In this document: piece by piece, positions 18,303-25,420 of the stretch
Numbering within the stretch: the stretch's first letter is position 1
Layout of the letters: each line of letters opens with the position of its first letter
Assembly: GCA_014763615.1 (NCBI GenBank)
Contig: JACXVB010000003.1
Coordinates: 122,274 to 186,273 of the forward strand
Length of the DNA: 64,000 bases
DNA from: Sphingobacteriales bacterium
GTDB taxonomy: Bacteria; Bacteroidota; Bacteroidia; Sphingobacteriales; Sphingobacteriaceae
Direction: 5' to 3'
The notes under the pieces: generated by a model
Databases searched by the model: none
Seen by the model: only the letters and a program-made list of their open reading frames with translations
Told to the model about the DNA's origin: nothing
Position numbers and translations under genes: made by a program

Positions 18303-18728
18303 ATGTACATCGGATTACTTCACCTCCACTCAGCATTAAGATATGTAGTCTTAATACTTGTTTTATTGGCTATTTTTCAGGCTATTTCTGCAGGAAATAA
18401 ACCTTACACAGCCGGAAACAAAAAGGTAAATCTCTTTGCTTTGATTTCTGCACACTTACAGTTGGTCATTGGTTTAATTTTGTACTTCATCAGTCCAAAT
18501 GTAAACTTCTCTAACATGAAAGACCCTATTACTCGTTATTGGACGGTAGAACACCTCACCATGATGATTTTAGCTATTGTCTTGATTACCATTGGCTACT
18601 CAAGAGCGAAAAGAGCCAAAGAAGATAAAGCTAAACACCGGGCAATTTATATTTTTTATTCGGTTGCCATTGTGGTGGTTTTAATGGCTATCGTTACCAT
18701 AAAAGGTAGAAACCCTTGGGGAATGTGA
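18303..18728 (+). CDS. Small four-helix membrane protein (cytochrome b-like in Bacteroidota annotation)
   Basis: 141 residues with four transmembrane segments and His residues near the helix ends (HLHSALRY at 7-9, ISAHLQLVIG, TVEHLTMM, KHRAIYIF). The spacing of His in TM1, TM2 and TM3 is what leads databases to label such proteins cytochrome b-like. Heme binding has not been shown from sequence and I treat it as a hypothesis. The short length and the C-terminal KGRNPWGM are distinctive. A possible -7 box (TATATTTG) lies about 15 bp upstream of the ATG. Confidence 0.65.
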   Translation: MYIGLLHLHSALRYVVLILVLLAIFQAISAGNKPYTAGNKKVNLFALISAHLQLVIGLILYFISPNVNFSNMKDPITRYWTVEHLTMMILAIVLITIGYSRAKRAKEDKAKHRAIYIFYSVAIVVVLMAIVTIKGRNPWGM

Positions 18729-18783
18729 AAAACCTTTGCGTAAATATTTTATTAGAAAAAATTTCAAAAGTCGATTTTCTTTA

Positions 18784-18791
18784 TATTTTTG
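18784..18791 (+). promoter_or_regulatory. Candidate -7 box of the trp promoter
   Basis: TATTTTTG fits the Bacteroidota -7 consensus TAnnTTTG. A weak -33 element (TTTC, 18762-18765) lies 18 bp upstream. The transcription start would fall at about 18797-18799, at or next to the leader ATG, so the leader peptide may be translated from a nearly leaderless mRNA. The position is inferred from consensus only. Confidence 0.4.
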
Positions 18792-18798
18792 CCTCGAA

Positions 18799-18876
18799 AT
18801 GAGTAATAATTTCCATACAAAAAATTGGTGGTGGCAAGTGAAAAACATAGCCTCGGATACCCTATTTGTATTTTAA
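18799..18876 (+). CDS. trpL: trp operon leader peptide (three tandem Trp codons)
   Basis: 25 codons reading MSNNFHTKNWWWQVKNIASD then TLFVF and TAA. Three consecutive TGG codons at positions 10-12 in a peptide this short, directly upstream of trpE and followed by an intrinsic terminator 35 nt later, are the hallmark of ribosome-mediated attenuation: stalling at the Trp codons when charged tRNA-Trp is scarce favours readthrough. A candidate alternative pairing is CGGAT (18854-18858, inside the leader) with ATCCG (18922-18926, spanning the terminator loop and 3' arm). That pairing is my inference and short. The peptide itself is not expected to have another function. Confidence 0.88.
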   Translation: MSNNFHTKNWWWQVKNIASDTLFVF

Positions 18877-18910
18877 GAAAGAACTTAAACCCCAAACCTA
18901 AACAAATATG

Positions 18911-18940
18911 ACCCGACGCTAATCCGTCGGGTTTTTTTTT
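18911..18940 (+). terminator. trp attenuator terminator
   Basis: Perfect 8-bp GC-rich stem ACCCGACG / CGTCGGGT with a 6-nt loop (18919-18924), followed by an uninterrupted run of nine T (18932-18940). It ends 29 bp before the trpE ATG. Placed after a Trp-rich leader and before trpE, it is the regulated terminator rather than the end of the upstream membrane protein gene, although it could also stop readthrough from that gene. Confidence 0.9.
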
Positions 18941-18969
18941 GACTTAGATTTGCAAACAGAATTAATAAA

Positions 18970-20376
18970 ATGAAGACATTCAAACTGAACGTTACCTTTA
19001 AAAAGCTATTAGCCGATACCACCACACCAGTAAGTATTTATTTGCGTTTACGCGATGTATTTCCTAATAGTTTGCTGTTAGAAAGCTCTGATTATCACAG
19101 CCGCGAAAATAGCATGAGCTATGTATGTTGTGATCCCATTGCGGGTATCCTGATTCAGAAAGGAGCGCTCATCAAAAATTATCCTGATGGATCAGTAGAA
19201 AAGCTGCAAAATTTTGACTTAACCGAAGAAGTCAGCACCTTTAGGAAAAGCTTTGTAAGTAATGCCGATTCCAATCTGAAATTTATTGCCGATGGCTTAT
19301 TTGGCTATTTTACGCATGAAGCTGTAGAATATTTCGAGGATATCAAGCTCAAAAAAGAAGATCTGAACGAGCGAGAAATACCCACTTTCCAATATCACGT
19401 TTATCGTTACATTATTGCGATAGACCATTTTAAGAATGAGCTGCACATTATCAAAAACGAAAGCGAGTTTGAAAAAGAACAAAATGGTCTAGAGAAAATT
19501 GAATACCTCATTCAAAATAAAAACTTCCCAGAATATCATTTTGAAACCAAAGGTGAGGAAACTTCTAACCTAAGTAATGAAGAATTTAAAGCTTTAGTGG
19601 AGAAGATGAAAACGCACATTTTCCGTGGAGATGTTTTCCAAATTGTTCCTTCCAGAGCTTTTCAAACTTCTTTTGTTGGTGATGAGTTTAACGTTTACCG
19701 AGCTTTGCGCTCCATCAACCCTTCACCTTATTTGTTCTATTTTGATTATGGAAGTTTCAAAATTTTTGGTTCATCGCCAGAAGCACAACTCACCATCAAA
19801 AACCAAATTGCTTCTATTTATCCCATTGCCGGAACTTTTAAACGCTCGGGAAATGATGCTCAGGATAAAATCATTGCAGAACAATTAGAAAACGACCCTA
19901 AAGAATCTGCAGAACACGTGATGTTGGTAGATTTAGCCAGAAATGATTTGAGCAGACATTGCGAAAATGTAGAAGTAAAAGCCTATAAAGAAGTTCAATT
20001 TTATTCTCATTTGATTCATTTGGTTTCTAAAGTGAGTGGAAAATTGAAAGACGGTGTTAATCCATTCGAAATTGTAGCTGATACTTTCCCTGCGGGTACT
20101 TTAAGTGGCGCACCAAAATATAGAGCCATGGAATTAATTGATGCGTACGAAAAAGGGAAACGTAGTTTTTACAGCGGTGCCATTGGTTTTATGGGTTTTA
20201 ATGGAGATTTTAATCATGCCATCATGATTCGTTCTTTCCTCAGCAAAAACAATAAATTACATTATCAGGCTGGGGCCGGAATTGTTGCCGATTCTAATCC
20301 AGAATCAGAATTAAACGAAGTAAATAACAAAATTGCCGCATTAAGAAATGCAATAAAACAAGCACAAGAAATTTAG
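18970..20376 (+). CDS. trpE: Anthranilate synthase component I
   Basis: 468 residues. The chorismate-binding domain is complete: DVFQIVPSRAFQT, SPYLFYFDYG, GSSPEAQLTI, YPIAGTFKRSG, LVDLARNDLSR, FPAGTLSGAPK and GAIGFMGFNGD. The N-terminal LLES motif (36-39) is the element that binds feedback-inhibiting Trp in TrpE proteins, so the enzyme is probably allosterically inhibited as well as attenuated. It converts chorismate to anthranilate with TrpG, encoded 94 bp downstream after a repeat element. First structural gene of the operon. Confidence 0.96.
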   Translation: MKTFKLNVTFKKLLADTTTPVSIYLRLRDVFPNSLLLESSDYHSRENSMSYVCCDPIAGILIQKGALIKNYPDGSVEKLQNFDLTEEVSTFRKSFVSNADSNLKFIADGLFGYFTHEAVEYFEDIKLKKEDLNEREIPTFQYHVYRYIIAIDHFKNELHIIKNESEFEKEQNGLEKIEYLIQNKNFPEYHFETKGEETSNLSNEEFKALVEKMKTHIFRGDVFQIVPSRAFQTSFVGDEFNVYRALRSINPSPYLFYFDYGSFKIFGSSPEAQLTIKNQIASIYPIAGTFKRSGNDAQDKIIAEQLENDPKESAEHVMLVDLARNDLSRHCENVEVKAYKEVQFYSHLIHLVSKVSGKLKDGVNPFEIVADTFPAGTLSGAPKYRAMELIDAYEKGKRSFYSGAIGFMGFNGDFNHAIMIRSFLSKNNKLHYQAGAGIVADSNPESELNEVNNKIAALRNAIKQAQEI

Positions 20377-20378
20377 CA

Positions 20379-20463
20379 GAAAGCTGGAAGCTAAAAGCCG
20401 AAGGCACAGAAATATTTAAATAATAAATTGAGGCTTTAAGCTTTTTGCATTTAGCCTTTAGCG
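20379..20463 (+). repeat. Dispersed imperfect-palindrome repeat (copy A) between trpE and trpG
   Basis: Starts CAGAAAGCTGGAAGCTAAAA, continues GCCGAAGGC, and after an AT-rich centre ends with the approximate reverse complement (GGCTTTAAGC, GCCTTTAGC). It shares the string GCTAAAAGCCGAAGGC with copy B between trpG and trpC. It occupies almost the whole intergenic space. Confidence 0.7.
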
Positions 20464-20470
20464 TACAAAA

Positions 20471-21037
20471 ATGAAAATACTTGTTATAGACAATTACGAC
20501 TCTTTCACCTACAACTTGGTGCATCTACTCAATGAATTAGAACAAGAGGCTACAGTTTGGAGAAATGATAAATTTGAGCTGGATGATGTGGCTGCCTTTG
20601 ATAAAATTTTACTTTCTCCCGGACCAGGAATTCCATCTGAAGCGGGTTTGCTGTTGGATGTTATCCGCAAATATGCAGAGAACAAAAGTATTTTAGGCGT
20701 TTGTTTAGGTCAGCAAGCCATTGCTGAAGTTTTTGGAGGTGAGCTATATAATCTGGAAAAACCCGTTCATGGTACGGCTACTAAAAATATTGTAAAAGAT
20801 GCAGATGAAATCTTGTTTAAAGGTTTGCCGAAGCATTTCAAAGTGGGCCGATACCATTCTTGGGCGGTAAAACCAGAAAATTTGCCGTCAGAATTGTTAA
20901 TCACCGCCGAAGACGAAAAAGGAGTAATGATGGCTTTACGTCACAAAACTTTAGATGTAAGAGGTGTACAGTTTCATCCAGAATCGGTATTAACTGAGTT
21001 TGGAAAAGAGATGATGAAGAACTGGCTGGAAAGCTAA
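20471..21037 (+). CDS. trpG: Anthranilate synthase component II (glutamine amidotransferase)
   Basis: 188 residues, stand-alone (not fused to TrpD). NYDSFTYNLVHLL, LLSPGPGIPSEAG, GVCLGQQAIAEVFGG with nucleophile Cys 78, RYHSWAV and VQFHPESVLTE give a complete class I amidotransferase triad (Cys, His, Glu). The stretch could also serve p-aminobenzoate synthesis (PabA), as in many bacteria with one shared subunit; the trpE-trpG-trpC setting favours Trp. The last codons (CTG GAA AGC TAA) lie inside repeat copy B, which supplies the stop codon. Confidence 0.94.
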   Translation: MKILVIDNYDSFTYNLVHLLNELEQEATVWRNDKFELDDVAAFDKILLSPGPGIPSEAGLLLDVIRKYAENKSILGVCLGQQAIAEVFGGELYNLEKPVHGTATKNIVKDADEILFKGLPKHFKVGRYHSWAVKPENLPSELLITAEDEKGVMMALRHKTLDVRGVQFHPESVLTEFGKEMMKNWLES

Positions 21038-21130
21038 AAGCCGAAGGCAAAAGGCTAAAAGCAATTTAATTAATAAAATACAAATTAGGCGTTCGGTGAG
21101 CTTTTAGCTTTCCGCTTTAAGCCTTTAGCT
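21024..21130 (+). repeat. Dispersed imperfect-palindrome repeat (copy B) between trpG and trpC
   Basis: Begins GCTGGAAAGCTAAAAGCCGA, continues AGGCAAAAGGCTAAAAGC, and after an AT-rich centre closes with GCTTTTAGCTTTCC and GCTTTAAGCCTTTAGC (21114-21129). The last 16-mer is the exact reverse complement of a stretch at 47953-47968 (copy C). It overlaps the 3' end of trpG. In RNA it could form a long imperfect hairpin. Confidence 0.75.
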
Positions 21131-21137
21131 CAATAAA

Positions 21138-21923
21138 ATGAACATTCTAGATCAAATAGTAGCCCGAAAAAAAGAAGAAGTAGCATCGGCGAAAGCCAAA
21201 ACAAGTATTAAAGAACTGGAAAAAACCGCTTCTTTTTCAAGAGCAACATTTGCACTTAAAGACTTTTTATTAGACCCTAGCAAAACAGGAATTATTGCCG
21301 AGTTTAAAAGAAAATCCCCATCAAAAGGGATCATTAACGATTACGTTTCTGTAGAAGAAGTAACCAAAGCTTATGCTGCTGCGGGAGCTTCGGCCTTATC
21401 GGTTTTAACAGATCATGATTTTTTTATGGGGCATGAAGATGATTTGATTGCCGCCAGAAAGGTGAATCAAATTCCCATTCTTCGCAAAGATTTTATGGTA
21501 GATGAATATCAAATTATTGAAGCAAAAGCTTTAGGCGCTGATATTATCTTACTAATTGCAGCTTGTTTAAGCCCTGAAGAAATTTTGGTGTTTGCGAAAT
21601 TAGCCAAATCTTTAGGACTAAGCACATTGTTAGAAGTGCATAATCAGGAAGAGTTAGACCGAAGTTTGAATCCTTATTTAGATGTGGTGGGCGTAAATAA
21701 TCGAAATCTGAAAGATTTTACCGTTAGCATTGAAACGTCTTTAAGTTTAGCAGAAACAATTCCTTCAGAATTTTTAAAAATCTCTGAAAGTGCCATCAGC
21801 AATCCAGAAACTATAAAACTTTTAAAATCTGTTGGATTTAACGGTTTCCTCATCGGCGAAAACTTTATGAAAACCGAAAATCCGGGAAAAGCGATGGAAG
21901 CATTTGTGAAGTCTTTGGCTTGA
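21138..21923 (+). CDS. trpC: Indole-3-glycerol phosphate synthase
   Basis: 261 residues, monofunctional (no fused TrpF). Conserved blocks are AEFKRKSPSKG (catalytic Lys and phosphate-binding Ser), ALSVLTDHDFFMG, ILRKDFMVDEYQI, GADIILLIAACLS, VGVNNRNLKDF and ISESAISNPETI. It closes the ring of CdRP to indole-3-glycerol phosphate, step 4 of Trp synthesis. The step 2 gene (trpD), usually between trpG and trpC, is not here; nor are trpF, trpB and trpA. It is the last gene of the cluster, followed by a 106-bp spacer before gcvH. Confidence 0.95.
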   Translation: MNILDQIVARKKEEVASAKAKTSIKELEKTASFSRATFALKDFLLDPSKTGIIAEFKRKSPSKGIINDYVSVEEVTKAYAAAGASALSVLTDHDFFMGHEDDLIAARKVNQIPILRKDFMVDEYQIIEAKALGADIILLIAACLSPEEILVFAKLAKSLGLSTLLEVHNQEELDRSLNPYLDVVGVNNRNLKDFTVSIETSLSLAETIPSEFLKISESAISNPETIKLLKSVGFNGFLIGENFMKTENPGKAMEAFVKSLA

Positions 21924-22029
21924 GTTTTTGTTTAGATGAGGAATCAGCTTTAATTTCTTTTTAGGAAATCGAACTCGGGACACTCAGGTTTAAAAATTTC
22001 CTCTTATTTTTACGTCAAATTTTTGAACC

Positions 22030-22404
22030 ATGAATTTCCCAGCAGAATTAAAGTACACCAAAGATCACGAATGGGTGAGAGTAGAAGGCGATGTAGCTTT
22101 CGTTGGTATTACCGCATTTGCGCAACGCGAATTAGGTGATATCGTTTATATAGATATCAATACCCTTGGCCAAAGCGTAAATGAAGGCGATGTTTTCGGA
22201 ACGGTAGAAGCCGTAAAAACTGTTTCTGATTTGTTTATGCCAATAAGCGGCAATGTTTTAGAAATTAATGCTGCTTTAGATGCTAATCCAGAATTGGTAA
22301 ATACCGATCCTTACGGCGAAGGCTGGATGGTAAAAATCTCTGTCAGCGGTAGTGGTAGCGCTTTACTTTCTGCTGATGATTATAAAAGCCTAATAGGCGC
22401 ATAA
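22030..22404 (+). CDS. gcvH: Glycine cleavage system H protein
   Basis: 124 residues. Typical start [19 protein letters not shown], hybrid barrel, and the lipoylation segment [16 protein letters not shown], in which the Lys of EAVK is the lipoyl-lysine (usually ESVK). The C-terminal [13 protein letters not shown] is also conserved. It shuttles the aminomethyl group between P, T and L proteins in glycine decarboxylation; those partners are not in the window. The VanZ-like gene begins one base after its stop codon. Confidence 0.95.
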   Translation: MNFPAELKYTKDHEWVRVEGDVAFVGITAFAQRELGDIVYIDINTLGQSVNEGDVFGTVEAVKTVSDLFMPISGNVLEINAALDANPELVNTDPYGEGWMVKISVSGSGSALLSADDYKSLIGA

Positions 22405-22405
22405 G

Positions 22406-22804
22406 ATGTTCAGAACACTAAAGTATCAGTTACCAGCTATTGCTTGGGCTATTCTGGTGCTGATACTTTGTCTATTACCCCCTCAGGATTTACCTCGAGA
22501 AAATCACTTCTTTGAAGGTTTTGATAAGATTGTTCATCTTGGCTTTTTCTTTACCCTTACGGTTTTACTTTTTTTCGGAAAAATAAGACAACAAAACAGC
22601 TATGATTATCGCATCCTTACGGTGTTAAAAATTGTTTTAGTTAACATAGCAATCGGCGGAGGTATAGAACTTTTACAATGGAAGGTTTTTATTAGCCGTG
22701 ATGGTGATTGGTGGGATTTCTTTGCTGATATGATCGGTTTAGGGATGGGTGTTTTTGGTTACCTCCTGCTACATCGCAATGCTTGGATTAAGCCTAAAAA
22801 CTAA
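22406..22804 (+). CDS. VanZ-like family membrane protein
   Basis: 132 residues, four hydrophobic segments. LCLLPPQDLP early in the protein, GFDKIVHLGFFFTLTVLLFF and GGGIELLQWKVFISRDGDWW then FFADMIG are the conserved VanZ-like (PF04892) elements, including the D/H and E residues near the membrane faces. VanZ confers low-level teicoplanin resistance in enterococci; VanZ-like proteins in Bacteroidota have no assigned role. In this phylum the gene often follows gcvH directly, as here (one-base gap, likely one mRNA). Confidence 0.88.
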   Translation: MFRTLKYQLPAIAWAILVLILCLLPPQDLPRENHFFEGFDKIVHLGFFFTLTVLLFFGKIRQQNSYDYRILTVLKIVLVNIAIGGGIELLQWKVFISRDGDWWDFFADMIGLGMGVFGYLLLHRNAWIKPKN

Positions 22805-22825
22805 TCTTTAAAAACCTACATTTTC

Positions 22826-22906
22826 ATGAAAAGGGTTTTAAAAATATTTGTTTTCGGCTTCTTTATTTGTTCTGTTTCCTCTTGTGGTGTTTATAGAAAA
22901 GGTTGA
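22826..22906 (+). CDS. Very short lipoprotein-like peptide
   Basis: 26 codons: MKRVLKIFVFGFFICSVSSC then GVYRKG and TGA. The signal peptide is good and VSSC is a proper lipobox, but only six residues follow the lipidated Cys. In the same frame past the TGA the sequence reads HYTKFSHNTYKQKPL before TAA, so a longer protein cut by an in-frame TGA is also possible. It lies 21 bp after the VanZ-like gene, probably on the same transcript. The overlapping frame 22848-23042 looks like a shadow. Confidence 0.45.
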   Translation: MKRVLKIFVFGFFICSVSSCGVYRKG

Positions 22907-23002
22907 CATTATACAAAATTTAGCCACAACACTTACAAGCAAAAACCTTTATAATATAGCCCAATCCTTCTTTTTAGCTTACAGACCAAATATTTATACT
23001 GA

Positions 23003-23058
23003 TGTGACGAAGATCACTTTTTCTTATTTGGATTTAATTTAAATAAGGTTTATTTTCG
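23003..23058 (+). promoter_or_regulatory. Candidate feoAB promoter with CRP/FNR-like site and palindromic operator
   Basis: Three signals line up before feoA. (1) TGTGACGAAGATCACT (23003-23018) is a near-perfect TGTGA-N6-TCACA half-site pair. (2) CTTATTT (23023-23029) / AAATAAG (23041-23047) is an inverted repeat. (3) TTTG (23027-23030), 20 bp, then TATTTTCG (23051-23058) resembles the Bacteroidota -33/-7 promoter. The palindrome overlaps the -33 box, as expected of a repressor (Fur or DtxR/MntR type). The regulator identity is unknown. Confidence 0.4.
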
Positions 23059-23080
23059 TCTCGTTGTAAATCAATGAGCT

Positions 23081-23296
23081 ATGAAACTATCGCAATTAGA
23101 AATAGGAGAGCAAGGAATTATTAAAGAATTTACAGATTTAGAAATGTCTGTAAAATTGATGGAAATGGGTTGTTTACCCGGTGAGTTGATTAAAGTAGAA
23201 CGTATAGCACCTTTGGGTGACCCCATCGCTGTATCTGTTTCGGGCTATCAATTGTCTCTAAGAAAGAAAGAAGCCTCCACCATTGAGTTGATTTAA
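23081..23296 (+). CDS. feoA: Ferrous iron transport protein A
   Basis: 71 residues, SH3-like FeoA domain: MKLSQLEIGEQGIIKEF, then LMEMGCLPGELIKVERIAPL and GDPIAVSVSGYQLSLRKKEA. It is a small cytosolic partner needed for FeoB-dependent Fe(II) uptake. It is nine bases upstream of feoB on the same strand, a standard feoAB pair. No feoC is present. Confidence 0.93.
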   Translation: MKLSQLEIGEQGIIKEFTDLEMSVKLMEMGCLPGELIKVERIAPLGDPIAVSVSGYQLSLRKKEASTIELI

Positions 23297-23305
23297 TCAG
23301 AAGAA

Positions 23306-25420
23306 TTGAAAGACAAAATAAAGGTAGCATTAGTAGGTAATCCGAATACCGGAAAATCAACCATTTTCAATGCGCTTACGGGTCTTAACCAAAAAATAGG
23401 AAATTTCCCAGGTGTAACTGTTGATAAGAAAACCGGATTTTCAAAATTAGCAGATGGCAGAATTTTAGAAATAGTGGATCTTCCTGGGACTTATAGTTTA
23501 TACCCCAAAAGTGCCGACGAAACCATAGTTTTTGAAGTATTATCAGACCCTAAAAACAGCTCCCACCCTGATATGGTGGTAATTGTAGCAGATGCTACCA
23601 ACCTCAAAAGAAATTTATTACTCTATACCCAAATTGCCGACTTAGGCTTGCCCGTCATCATTGCTTTAAACATGATGGATTTAGCCGCTAAAAGCAATAT
23701 GGAAATTGATATTGATGCGCTAGCAAAGCGTTTAAATGTACAGGTGGTATCTTTAGCCGCTAGAAAAAGCCAAGGTATTGAAACGCTTAAAAATGCCATT
23801 CAGTTTCAATCTGAAATTCCGCTACAAAGCCCAACTATTGATGTAGAAGCTATTGCTCCAGAATTAATTCAAACCCTCTCTAAAGAACTAAACATTACAC
23901 AACCATACATTGCGCTGCAAATTGCCCATCAGCATGAGCATTTAAAATATCTTACTAAAACACAAAGTAACCGCGTAGAAGAGTTAGAAAAGCAATTTGA
24001 TTTTCATTCACAAAAATCACAAGCTGCAGAAACCATTGCTCGCTACAATTTTATTAATGATGTTTTATTAGATACCGTAAAATATAAATCCGTAGCGCTA
24101 GAGGAAAACATCAGCAATAAAATAGATCATTACCTTACCCATAAAGTATGGGGATTTGTGATTTTCATTGCCATTTTGTTCTCCATATTCCAATCTATTT
24201 TTGCTTGGTCTGAGTATCCAATGGCTATTATAGAAACGGTTTTTGTTTGGCTAGCGGAGATGGGTCATCGCTATTTACCCGCTGGCGTTTTAACCAATCT
24301 GTTGATTGATGGTGTCTTATCTGGCTTAAGTGGTGTGATGGTTTTTATCCCACAAATAGCCTTATTATTTGCTTTTATTTCTATTCTTGAAGATACCGGA
24401 TACATGTCTAGGGTTACTTTCATGATGGACCGTTTAATGCGGAAAGTAGGCCTCAACGGAAAATCTGTAGTGCCATTAATTGGCGGCTTGGCTTGTGCAG
24501 TTCCATCTATTATGAGTGCTAGAACCATCGAGAATTGGAAGGATAGAATGATCACCATCATGGTGACTCCTTTGGTAAGTTGCTCCGCTCGTTTACCTAT
24601 TTATACTTTGTTGATTTCTTTGGTTGTACCTAAAAAGATGCTTTTAGGGTTTATCAATCTTCAGGGCTTAGCTTTGATGAGCCTTTACCTGCTGAGTATT
24701 ATTACCGCAATTTTGGTGGCCTGGGTAATGAAAGGACTTATCAAAAGCAAAATAAAAGGTTATTTTATTATGGAATTACCAGTCTATCGGATGCCTAGAT
24801 GGAATAATGTAGGTATCACGATGTATGAGAGTGTGAAAACTTTTGTGACCGAAGCGGGCAAGGTAATCATAGCGGTTTCCATTATATTATGGGTTTTAGC
24901 GAGTTATGGACCAGGAAATTCTTTCGAAACAATAGATCAAAAATATCAAGCTGAAAGCTTTAAAAAGGAATATTCAGGCGCACAGATAGAGCGATTTAAA
25001 TCATCAGAAAAATTGGAAAACTCTTATGCTGGTATTTTAGGAAAAAGTATAGAACCAGCTATTAAACCCTTAGGTTTTGATTGGAAAATAGGAATCGCTT
25101 TAATTACTTCATTCGCTGCTCGTGAAGTTTTTGTGGGCACCATGGCAACCCTTTATTCTGTAGATGGTGATGCTTCTAAAATGGAATCTGTAAAAGAGAA
25201 GATGGCCAATGCAAAGAATCCAAATACGGGTCAGCCAGTTTTTACGGTGGCTACTGCATTTTCATTAATGATTTTTTATGCTTTTGCCATGCAATGTATG
25301 AGTACGATGGCGGTGGTTTACCGAGAAACTAAAAATATTAAGTGGCCTTTAATTCAGTTTGCGTATATGCTGGTGCTGGCTTATACAGCTAGTTTTGTAG
25401 TATTTCAGTTCTTAAAGTAG
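23306..25420 (+). CDS. feoB: Ferrous iron transporter B
   Basis: 704 residues. The start codon is TTG (TTGAAAGAC, MKDKIKVALVG). The N-terminal G domain has GNPNTGKSTIFNALTG (G1), GVTVDKKTG (G2), DLPGTY (G3) and ALNMMDLA (G4). A GDI-like linker follows (about 170-270), then the membrane part with two Gate repeats containing LIGGLACAVPSIMSAR and TSFAAREVFVGTMATLY, each with the conserved Cys or equivalent residues of the permeation path. It imports Fe(II) across the inner membrane. The 3' end overlaps the convergent histidine kinase gene by 32 bp. Confidence 0.95.
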   Translation: MKDKIKVALVGNPNTGKSTIFNALTGLNQKIGNFPGVTVDKKTGFSKLADGRILEIVDLPGTYSLYPKSADETIVFEVLSDPKNSSHPDMVVIVADATNLKRNLLLYTQIADLGLPVIIALNMMDLAAKSNMEIDIDALAKRLNVQVVSLAARKSQGIETLKNAIQFQSEIPLQSPTIDVEAIAPELIQTLSKELNITQPYIALQIAHQHEHLKYLTKTQSNRVEELEKQFDFHSQKSQAAETIARYNFINDVLLDTVKYKSVALEENISNKIDHYLTHKVWGFVIFIAILFSIFQSIFAWSEYPMAIIETVFVWLAEMGHRYLPAGVLTNLLIDGVLSGLSGVMVFIPQIALLFAFISILEDTGYMSRVTFMMDRLMRKVGLNGKSVVPLIGGLACAVPSIMSARTIENWKDRMITIMVTPLVSCSARLPIYTLLISLVVPKKMLLGFINLQGLALMSLYLLSIITAILVAWVMKGLIKSKIKGYFIMELPVYRMPRWNNVGITMYESVKTFVTEAGKVIIAVSIILWVLASYGPGNSFETIDQKYQAESFKKEYSGAQIERFKSSEKLENSYAGILGKSIEPAIKPLGFDWKIGIALITSFAAREVFVGTMATLYSVDGDASKMESVKEKMANAKNPNTGQPVFTVATAFSLMIFYAFAMQCMSTMAVVYRETKNIKWPLIQFAYMLVLAYTASFVVFQFLK

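Noticed and set aside
18886..18897. Shared 12-mer AAACCTAAACAA in the trp leader and near 45065
   Set aside because: Its position relative to the hairpins differs at the two loci; a chance match in AT-rich sequence cannot be excluded.
22848..23042. 64-residue frame starting MFSASLFVLFPLVVF
   Set aside because: It overlaps the signal peptide of the short lipoprotein in another frame and has no recognisable feature of its own.
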